From the NCBI GenBank assembly GCA_002304945.1, contig DBPQ01000018.1:1-5239 (forward strand): 5,239 nucleotides of DNA, written 5' to 3'. Of this stretch, positions 1 to 5,239 are shown piece after piece. The stretch's first letter is position 1. Each line of letters begins with the position of its first letter. Position numbers and translations under genes: made by a program. The notes under the pieces were generated by a model. The model made no database searches. It saw only the letters and a program-made list of their open reading frames with translations, and had not been told where the DNA came from. The stretch comes from Actinomycetales bacterium UBA1416. GTDB taxonomy: Bacteria > Actinomycetota > Actinomycetes > Actinomycetales > Actinomycetaceae.

Positions 1-1
1 G

Positions 2-2185
2 CGGAAGGACGAGCGCTGGTTCGTGCACGACGAGCCCCTGCCCGGCGGCGGCTACGAGAACTGGCCGATCGGGCGGGAGGACCTCGATCCGCACTACGAC
101 GCCGTCGAGGCGATGCTCACGCCCCGGCCCAACCCGTACCCCACGATCGCGAAGTCGGTGGCCCTCCGGGACGCGGCCGCCGCGCTCGGCCACGAGGCGT
201 TCGCGCCGCCGCTCGCCATCAGCTTCGGGGCGGACCCCGACGGCGCCGCCTCCCCCAAGCAGGTGCTGCCCACCCCCGCCTACGGGAACCTGCACGGCGT
301 CCCCCGCCTCAGCTGCCGCCTGTGCGGGGAGTGCGACATCGGCTGCAACGAGGGTTCCAAGAACACCCTCGACCACACCTACCTCTCCGCCGCGAAGCAC
401 CACGGCGCGGACATCCGGACGCTCGCGGAGGTGGTCGGGATCCGGCCGCGGTACGGCGGCGGCTACGAGGTGGACTACCGCCAGTGGGCGGGCGAGGCGG
501 ACGACGCCGGTCACCGCGAGCACACGCTGCGCACCATCCGGTGCGACGAGCTGGTGGTGGCCGCCGGGACCCTCGGGACCGCCAGTCTCCTGCTCCGCAA
601 CCGGGTCTCGCTGCCCGCCCTCGGCCCGGCCCTCGGCACCCGGTTCAGCGGCAACGGGGACCTCCTGACCTTCCTGCTGCGCGCCCAGGTGGACACGGCC
701 AGCGGCCGGACCCGCCTCATCGACGGGAGCTACGGCCCGGTCATCACCAGCGCCATCCGCGTGCCCGACACCCTCGACGGCACCGGGCGGGAGGGCCGCG
801 GCTTCTACGTCCAGGAGGCCGGGTTCCCCGAGTTCACCAACTGGCTGATCGAGACGTCCATGCTGCACCGGACGGTGCGGCGGGGCGCCTCCGCCGCCCT
901 GGACCTGCTGCGCCACCGCCTCACGCGGCACAACGAGTCCACCATCTCCGCCGAGGTGGCGCGCATGGTGGGCCAGGGGAGGATCGGGTCCAGCTCGCTG
1001 CCCCTGCTCGGGATGGGCCGGGACGTCCCGGACGGCGTGCTGTCTCTGCGGGACGGCGAGCTGGACGTGGACTGGTGCACGGCGACGTCGGAGGACTTCT
1101 TCGCGGCGATGCGCGAGACCATGCGGCGGATGGGCGAGGCCCTGAACGCCACCTACCGGGACAACCCGCTGTGGTGGACGAAGCGCGTGGTCACGGTGCA
1201 CCCGCTCGGGGGCGCGCCGATGGGGCGGCACTCCACCGAGGGCGTGGTGGACGCCTGGGGCGAGGCGTTCGGCCACCCGGGGCTGTACGTGCTCGACGGC
1301 GCCGCCATGCCGGGCCCGGTGGGCCCCAACCCGGCCCTCACCATCGCCGCGCTGGCCGACCGCGCCGCCGAGCGCATGCTCGAGCGGCCGCGGCGGGAAC
1401 GGCTCCGCCACGCCGCCCCGGCGCAGACCCCCACCGAGACTGCGCCACTGGTGTCGGACGACTCGCCCCTCCTCGGCGCCGGTCCCGTCACGGGCGGGAG
1501 CCCACCCGCCGCCCGTGCGGGCGACGCCTCTGCTGACGACGAGGCCACCGGCGACGTCGGCCGGGCGGTCGAGTTCACCGAGCAGATGAAGGGCTGGGTG
1601 ACCCTCGGGGAGACCGAACCGCTCGCGGGCTGGCGGCGCGCCCGGGCGCTCGGGCACCGGCTCATGTTCGAGCTCACGATCACGGCCCCGCACATCGAGG
1701 AGTTCGTGGCGGACGGCGACCACGAGGGCCACGCCGAGGGCGTGGTCCGCAGCGACCTCCTCGGCGGCGAACTGCCGGTGGAACGCGGCTGGTTCAACCT
1801 CTTCGTCGCCCCACGCGACGGCGCACCGGAGGGGCAGCGGGAGATGCGCTACCGCCTGTGGATCCGGGACGCGGGACGCGCCCCGATCACCCTGTACGGC
1901 TACAAGACGGTGCGCAACGATCCCGGCCTCGACGTCTGGGCCGACACCTCCACGCTCCACGTCACGCTGCTCCGCGGTCACGTTCCGCCGGGAGGGACCG
2001 CGCCGGTGCTCGGCGCCGGTGTGCTGCGCATCCTCCCGCTGGACTTCGCCCGACAGCTCACCACCTTCCGATCCCACGGCGAGAACCCGCTCCGGTCGCT
2101 CGCACGGTTCGGGGGCTTCTTCGGCGAGTCCCTCTGGAACGTCTACGGCCCGGCCGCGCGCCGGGAGGAGGCCCGCCATGACTGA
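2..2185 (+). CDS. GMC-family FAD oxidoreductase, cholesterol-oxidase-like, with extra C-terminal beta domain (5' end outside window)
   Basis: Predicted flavin-dependent oxidase or dehydrogenase acting on an alcohol group, possibly of a sterol or other lipid; the substrate is inferred. The frame is open to the left edge, and the N-terminal FAD-binding GxGxxG segment (roughly 100 residues in relatives) is missing. A GTG at 23 is therefore probably internal; it also lacks a well-spaced ribosome binding site. Counting residues from that GTG: ENWPIGREDLDPHYD (12-26) is typical of the family. A CxxCxxCxxxC motif lies at 98-108, followed by GSKNTLDHTYLS. VVAAGTLGTASLLLRNR (178-194) is the FAD-domain strand and turn. 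HPLGGAPMG (393-401) and GPNPALTI (434-441) carry His393 and Asn436, matching by pattern the catalytic His/Asn of cholesterol oxidase. A Pro/Ala/Thr/Asp-rich linker (about 455-515) leads to a beta-rich domain (516-720: FTEQMKGW, GWFNLF, YRLWIRD, LYGYKTV) absent from classical GMC enzymes. The downstream hydrolase gene overlaps the stop. The family call is strong; the substrate is not. Confidence 0.93.
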   Translation, partial: RKDERWFVHDEPLPGGGYENWPIGREDLDPHYDAVEAMLTPRPNPYPTIAKSVALRDAAAALGHEAFAPPLAISFGADPDGAASPKQVLPTPAYGNLHGVPRLSCRLCGECDIGCNEGSKNTLDHTYLSAAKHHGADIRTLAEVVGIRPRYGGGYEVDYRQWAGEADDAGHREHTLRTIRCDELVVAAGTLGTASLLLRNRVSLPALGPALGTRFSGNGDLLTFLLRAQVDTASGRTRLIDGSYGPVITSAIRVPDTLDGTGREGRGFYVQEAGFPEFTNWLIETSMLHRTVRRGASAALDLLRHRLTRHNESTISAEVARMVGQGRIGSSSLPLLGMGRDVPDGVLSLRDGELDVDWCTATSEDFFAAMRETMRRMGEALNATYRDNPLWWTKRVVTVHPLGGAPMGRHSTEGVVDAWGEAFGHPGLYVLDGAAMPGPVGPNPALTIAALADRAAERMLERPRRERLRHAAPAQTPTETAPLVSDDSPLLGAGPVTGGSPPAARAGDASADDEATGDVGRAVEFTEQMKGWVTLGETEPLAGWRRARALGHRLMFELTITAPHIEEFVADGDHEGHAEGVVRSDLLGGELPVERGWFNLFVAPRDGAPEGQREMRYRLWIRDAGRAPITLYGYKTVRNDPGLDVWADTSTLHVTLLRGHVPPGGTAPVLGAGVLRILPLDFARQLTTFRSHGENPLRSLARFGGFFGESLWNVYGPAARREEARHD
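2166..2171 (+). promoter_or_regulatory. Shine-Dalgarno site inside the oxidoreductase gene, fixing the hydrolase start
   Basis: AGGAGG is a full consensus site with a 6-base spacer to ATG 2178. It lies in the last codons of the upstream gene. The two genes overlap in ATGACTGA (2178-2185), which favours translational coupling. The site selects this ATG over upstream in-frame starts, since the hydrolase frame stays open back to about 2019. Confidence 0.85.
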
Positions 2186-3233
2186 GGTCGCGACACCCAC
2201 CACGCGGGCGGACCACCACACCGAGTCCCACGCGTTCACCGCCGGCGACGGGCTGCCGCTCACCCTCGTGCGGGTGCGCGGGCGCGCCGAGCCGTGGCGC
2301 GGACCGGTCATGCTCGTCCACGGGGCGGGCGTCCGTGCCGAACTGTTCCGGCCGCCGCTCCCCCGGACCCTCGTGGACGCCCTCCTCGACGACGGCTGGG
2401 ACGTGTGGCTGCTGAACTGGCGTGCCTCCATCGACCTGCCGCCCGTCCCCTGGACCCTCGACGACGCCGCCGCCCACGACCACCCGGCGGCAGTGCGGTA
2501 CGTGGTCGGGGTCACCGGGGCGGAGACGGTGAAGGCGATCGTGCACTGCCAGGGTTCGACATCCTTCTGCATGTCCGCCGTGGCAGGGCTCGTGCCGCAG
2601 GTCGACACGATCGTCAGTAACGCCGTGTCCCTCCATCCGGTCATCCCGCGCTTCTCCCGCCTCAAGATCCGCACGCTCACCCCCGCGCTCACGCGCCTGA
2701 CCCCGCACCTGAACCCGGGCTGGGGGGACAGGCCGGACGGGGCGTTCGCGCGCCTCACCCGGGCGGCGGTGCTCGCGAGCCACCGCGAGTGCGACAACGC
2801 CGTGTGCCGCATGGTGAGCTTCACGTACGGCGCCGGGCGGCCCGCGCTCTGGTCCCACTCCACCCTCGACGACGCCACCCACGAGTGGATCCGGGGCGAG
2901 TTCGGCGAGGTCCCGGTCAGCTTCTTCGCCCAGATGGAGGCCTGCGTCCGCGCCGGGCACCTGGTCTCCGTGAGCCGCCGCCCGGGGCTGCCGGAGGACT
3001 TCACCGCCGAGGCGCCCCGCACGGACGCACGCTTCGTCCTCCTCGCCGGGGAGGACAACCTCAGCTTCCTGCCCGAGAGCCAGCAGCGCACCTGGGAGTG
3101 GCTCCGCGAGCACCGGCCGGACGGGAGGGACACCCTCCACCGCCTTCCCGGATACGGCCACCTGGACGTGTTCCTCGGCAAGGATGCCTCCCGGGACGTC
3201 CATGGCCTCATCCTCGCGGAGCTGCTAGCCTGA
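2178..3233 (+). CDS. alpha/beta-hydrolase with a cysteine at the nucleophile position, partner of the upstream GMC oxidoreductase
   Basis: A 351-residue alpha/beta-hydrolase-fold protein, probably cytoplasmic: no signal peptide or membrane segment is visible. LVHGAG (46-51) is the oxyanion-hole HGxG motif. GWDVWLLNWRAS (73-84) is the following strand, resembling PHA-synthase and lipase-like hydrolases. The nucleophile elbow is VHCQGS (122-127), with Cys124 where most hydrolases have Ser. Asp293 (LLAGEDN) and His328 (PGYGHLDVFLGKDA) complete a plausible Cys-Asp-His triad. It starts inside the end of the oxidoreductase gene with a consensus ribosome binding site, so the two are surely co-expressed. 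From memory, related actinobacterial proteins carry this hydrolase fused behind a GMC oxidoreductase and the same beta domain, which supports a joint role. Possible activities are hydrolysis or acyl transfer on a lipid ester that supplies or takes the oxidase's substrate; this is inference. PHA synthase itself is unlikely, because the protein is shorter and the context differs. Confidence 0.9.
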   Translation: MTEVATPTTRADHHTESHAFTAGDGLPLTLVRVRGRAEPWRGPVMLVHGAGVRAELFRPPLPRTLVDALLDDGWDVWLLNWRASIDLPPVPWTLDDAAAHDHPAAVRYVVGVTGAETVKAIVHCQGSTSFCMSAVAGLVPQVDTIVSNAVSLHPVIPRFSRLKIRTLTPALTRLTPHLNPGWGDRPDGAFARLTRAAVLASHRECDNAVCRMVSFTYGAGRPALWSHSTLDDATHEWIRGEFGEVPVSFFAQMEACVRAGHLVSVSRRPGLPEDFTAEAPRTDARFVLLAGEDNLSFLPESQQRTWEWLREHRPDGRDTLHRLPGYGHLDVFLGKDASRDVHGLILAELLA

Positions 3234-3250
3234 ATAGCTGTCGAAGAATC

Positions 3251-3271
3251 GTGGGTGCGATGACGCCCCGC
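3251..3271 (+). other. GC-rich hairpin in the leader of the 293-residue gene
   Basis: The arms GTGGG(T)GCG and CGCCCCGC pair over 8 base pairs, with one bulged T, one G-T wobble and a 4-base ATGA loop. It sits in the 55-base gap between hydrolase stop and next start, 6 bases before the GGAGG site. No T-run follows, so it is not a classical intrinsic terminator. It could be a weak terminator, an RNA-stability element, a translation-modulating structure, or chance in a GC-rich genome. Confidence 0.4.
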
Positions 3272-3277
3272 TGAAAC

Positions 3278-3282
3278 GGAGG
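3278..3282 (+). promoter_or_regulatory. Shine-Dalgarno site for the 293-residue gene
   Basis: GGAGG with a 6-base spacer (TTCAGG) to ATG 3289 is a strong, well-placed site supporting this start. No convincing promoter is visible in the 55-base gap, so transcription may read through from the hydrolase. Confidence 0.8.
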
Positions 3283-3288
3283 TTCAGG

Positions 3289-4170
3289 ATGACCACCACC
3301 GCCGAGTTCGACGCCTTCGGGCCCTGGATCTACGAGATCCGCACGAAGGAGGACGTGCCCCGCCTCTATCGGGACTACCCACTGGACCTGGACAACGCGG
3401 TCCTCACCATCAAGGTGCCGCGGGACATCACCCGGCGCGAGGCGAACCCGTCGATGGACCTCTACGACGTCGTCCTGTCCCTCGGGCAGGAGAAGGTCAC
3501 CGTGCTGCGCCGCAGCGGCACCCGCTACGACTTCCGGGACGTCCCCTACCAGGAGATCCAGGGCATCACCGAGTTCGTCGACCTGCTCGCCGGCCGGCTG
3601 ACCCTCGCCACCGACGCCGGCGACGTCGTCGTGCCCTTCAACGCATCGTCGAGCGAGATCGTGACGCACCTCGTCCAGCTGCTCCGCGAACGCTATCTCG
3701 GGGACGAGGAGCACGCCTCGATGGCGCAGGCCGGGGGCGGCCCGGTGCCCGACGTGGAGCGGGAGCTCCAGGGGATGTTCCGCCGTCTGGCGCACGGACC
3801 CGGGGACCGGGTGCTCGCCGTGCAGCACCGGCGGCTGCTGGTGGACCTGGACGCGTCGATCGTCGGGCGTGTCATGGCACGGGCCTGGCCGACGTGGGTG
3901 CTCAGCTCGATCATCGTGCTCAGCCCGCAGGAGCTGCAGGTCCTGCACCGCGGCCGGCCCTACCAGACGGGCTACAAGCCGGTGCGCTCGCTCGCCCGCA
4001 CCCTGATCCCCCTCGAACGGGTGACCGGCGTGGAGACACGGCCGAGCTCCATGTACGAGGGCATCACGAAGCTGGTCGTTCGGGCGGGGTCGGTGTCCCA
4101 CGAGTTCGCGGTGGACAACGCCCACGCCGACGGGCTGGTGCGCGGCCTGCGCGAGGCGATCCGGGGCTGA
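3289..4170 (+). CDS. Uncharacterised protein, probably two tandem PH-like domains
   Basis: I do not recognise a named family. The 293-residue product is soluble in appearance: no signal peptide and no clear transmembrane helix, although 199-213 (AWPTWVLSSIIVLSP) is locally hydrophobic. After an N-terminal segment (FGPWIYEIRTKEDVPRLYRD) come two regions with the same pattern: alternating short beta strands, a (V/I)PxxxxxG(I/V) segment, further strands, then a closing helix. These are about 59-137 (YDVVLSL, VTVLRR, VPYQEIQGITE, LTLAT, VVVPFN, HLVQLLRERY) and 202-291 (IIVLSPQELQVLHRG, IPLERVTGVET, KLVVRAG, HEFAVDN, LVRGLREAI). This layout resembles bacterial PH-like domains, so a duplicated PH-like fold is my inference. 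The middle (about 138-198) is more polar and helical. The gene follows the hydrolase on the same strand after 55 bases, so shared transcription is possible, but nothing in the sequence ties it to the oxidase chemistry. Confidence 0.88.
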   Translation: MTTTAEFDAFGPWIYEIRTKEDVPRLYRDYPLDLDNAVLTIKVPRDITRREANPSMDLYDVVLSLGQEKVTVLRRSGTRYDFRDVPYQEIQGITEFVDLLAGRLTLATDAGDVVVPFNASSSEIVTHLVQLLRERYLGDEEHASMAQAGGGPVPDVERELQGMFRRLAHGPGDRVLAVQHRRLLVDLDASIVGRVMARAWPTWVLSSIIVLSPQELQVLHRGRPYQTGYKPVRSLARTLIPLERVTGVETRPSSMYEGITKLVVRAGSVSHEFAVDNAHADGLVRGLREAIRG

Positions 4171-4180
4171 CGGGGCCGGC

Positions 4181-5239
4181 TCAGATCCGCTGCACCGCCT
4201 CCCGTTCGACCGCGAGGCCGGCGTTCCAGCGCGTCATGAACGCGTCGAAGCCGGCGACGTCGGTGGGGTCCGGTTCCACGGTCGCGAGCGGGGAGCCGGC
4301 GAACACCTCGGTGGCGAGGTACTCGCCGAGGCCCCGTCCAGGCTCCCGGTCCCGCATGTACGCGGCGAGCACGGCGATCCCCCAGGCGCCGCCCTCCCCG
4401 GCCGTCTCACCGACGGACACGGGGGCGTCGAGGGCGGCGGCGAGGAAGCGTTGCGCGACCCCCTTGGTGCGGAAGACGCCACCATGGGCGAACATCGAGT
4501 CCAGCTCCACGCCCTCGTCCTTCAGCAGCACGTCCATGCCGACCCGGAGGGTGGCGAACGCGGCGAAGAGGTGGGCGCGCATGAAGTTGGCCAGCGAGAA
4601 GGTGCTCCCGGGGGTGCGGACGAAGAGCGGCCGGCCCTCCTCCAGGCGCGTGATGTCCTCCCCGGAGAGGTAGTTGTAGGCCAGCAGGCCTCCCGCGTCC
4701 GCCTCGCCGTCGAGGGCGGCGCGGAACAGGACGTCGAACACCGCCGAGGAGTCCGCCTCGGCGCCGAGGGCGGCCGCGAACTCACGGAACAGGCCCGCCC
4801 AGGCGTCGAGCTCGCTGGCCCCGTTGTTGCAGTGCACCATGGCCACCAGGTCGCCCGCGGGCGTGGTGACGAGGTCGAGCTCGGGGTGCTGGCGCTTCAG
4901 CTCGCCCTCGAGCACCACCATCGCGAAGATCGAGGTCCCGGCGCTGACGTTGCCGGTGCGGGGCGCCACCGAGTTGGTCGCCACCATCCCGGTGCCGGCG
5001 TCGCCCTCGGGCGGGCAGGCCGGCGCACCCGGGCGCAGCGCCCCGGTCGGGTCGAGGAGTCGGGCCCCCGCGTCGGTGAGCGTGCCCGCCGGCTCCCCCG
5101 CCGGCAGCACCGCGGGGAGGATGTCCGCCAGGCGCCAGCCGAGGCCGCGGTCCGCGACGAGCTCGTCGAACTGGGCCAGCATCCGTGCGTCGTAGGTGCC
5201 CGAGCCGATGTCGATGGGGAACATGCCCGAGGCGTCGCC
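4181..5239 (-). CDS. FGGY-family carbohydrate kinase, C-terminal part (5' end outside window)
   Basis: ATP-dependent sugar kinase of the FGGY family (xylulokinase, ribulokinase and glycerol kinase relatives), cytoplasmic. The frame is open to the right edge. The first visible residues, GDASGMFPID, are mid-protein sequence, so ATG 5224 is not the true start. About 352 residues are visible, against roughly 500-540 for complete members; much of the N-terminal lobe is missing. Counting from ATG 5224: EGDAGTGMVATN (73-84) carries Asp75, matching by pattern the catalytic Asp of the GDxxA motif. VSAGTSIFAM (93-102) is the conserved GTS phosphate-region turn. HCNNGASELDAW (131-142) is a subgroup feature. 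HGGVFRTKGVAQRFLAAALDAPV (247-269) and EGGAWGIAVLAAYM (277-290) form the C-terminal adenine-binding part. I cannot fix the substrate; xylulose or ribulose are candidates. It converges on the 293-residue gene with a 10-base gap and is probably unrelated to it, its natural partners lying to the right. Confidence 0.93.
   Translation of the reverse strand, partial: GDASGMFPIDIGSGTYDARMLAQFDELVADRGLGWRLADILPAVLPAGEPAGTLTDAGARLLDPTGALRPGAPACPPEGDAGTGMVATNSVAPRTGNVSAGTSIFAMVVLEGELKRQHPELDLVTTPAGDLVAMVHCNNGASELDAWAGLFREFAAALGAEADSSAVFDVLFRAALDGEADAGGLLAYNYLSGEDITRLEEGRPLFVRTPGSTFSLANFMRAHLFAAFATLRVGMDVLLKDEGVELDSMFAHGGVFRTKGVAQRFLAAALDAPVSVGETAGEGGAWGIAVLAAYMRDREPGRGLGEYLATEVFAGSPLATVEPDPTDVAGFDAFMTRWNAGLAVEREAVQRI

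Noticed and set aside
43..469. 16-base direct repeat CGGCGGCGGCTACGAG at 43-58 and 454-469
   Set aside because: Both copies encode GGGYE in the same frame and reflect biased codon use. There is no third copy or mobile-element context.
322..1536. Plus-strand frame of 404 codons inside the oxidoreductase
   Set aside because: Arg/Pro/Gly-rich out-of-frame reading. The overlapping frame contains unmistakable GMC motifs.
2058..3203. Long minus-strand open frame (381 codons) opposite the hydrolase
   Set aside because: The translation is rich in Arg, Pro, Gly, His and Val with no recognisable motif. Long antisense frames are expected opposite high-GC genes, and the plus strand holds a clear hydrolase with its own ribosome binding site.
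3203..3231. Possible promoter: TAGCCT at 3226-3231 as a TAnnnT -10 box with TGGCCT 17 bases upstream
   Set aside because: The -35 match is only half of consensus and both elements lie inside hydrolase coding sequence; not better than chance.
3251..3274. Mini open frame before the third gene (GTG or ATG start, ending in TGA at 3272)
   Set aside because: Only 4 to 7 codons, with no ribosome binding site. A leader peptide cannot be supported from the sequence.
3208..4125. Minus-strand open frame (305 codons) opposite the 293-residue gene
   Set aside because: Shadow composition, with no domain. The plus-strand gene has a strong ribosome binding site and a patterned beta/alpha sequence.
4167..4184. 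CTGA...TCAG inverted repeat at the convergent junction
   Set aside because: Only 4 base pairs, arising because both genes end in TGA preceded by C; no further pairing in the loop.
3894..4673. Plus-strand frame spanning the convergent junction
   Set aside because: It reads out of frame through the end of one gene and antisense through the kinase. It is Ser/Arg/Pro-rich with no motif.

Overview
The window looks like chromosome from a high-GC actinobacterium. G+C is very high by eye, with nearly every third codon position G or C and strong GGAGG-type ribosome binding sites. The protein families present fit that group, but I cannot name a genus. The window is coding almost end to end: four genes, two of them cut by the window edges, and no intergenic stretch longer than 55 bases. 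I see no RNA genes, insertion sequences, CRISPR arrays or attachment sites.

Left part (2-3233, plus strand): a translationally coupled gene pair. The first gene enters from outside the window and encodes a GMC-family FAD oxidoreductase of the cholesterol-oxidase-like type. It carries a four-cysteine CxxCxxCxxxC motif, the GMC catalytic His/Asn region, and an extra beta-rich C-terminal domain after a low-complexity linker. Its stop codon overlaps the start of the second gene by 8 bases. The second gene encodes an alpha/beta-hydrolase whose nucleophile position is a cysteine (VHCQGS) instead of the usual serine, as in PHA synthases. From memory, some actinobacterial relatives carry oxidoreductase, beta domain and hydrolase on one polypeptide, so this pair looks like a split version of that machine. 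A sterol, terpenoid or other lipid alcohol/ester substrate is plausible but inferred.

Middle (3234-4170, plus strand): after a 55-base gap holding a GC-rich hairpin just upstream of a good ribosome binding site, a 293-residue protein of unrecognised family follows. Its two halves resemble each other in a pattern suggesting two PH-like beta-barrel domains. It may be the third gene of the operon or have its own promoter.

Right part (4181-5239, minus strand): the C-terminal two thirds of an FGGY-family carbohydrate kinase, convergent with the previous gene and only 10 bases from it. Its sugar substrate cannot be fixed from this part. It is probably functionally separate from the plus-strand genes.

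The items most worth a second look are the cysteine motif in the oxidoreductase, the cysteine nucleophile in the hydrolase, their split-fusion arrangement, and the duplicated fold in the 293-residue protein.
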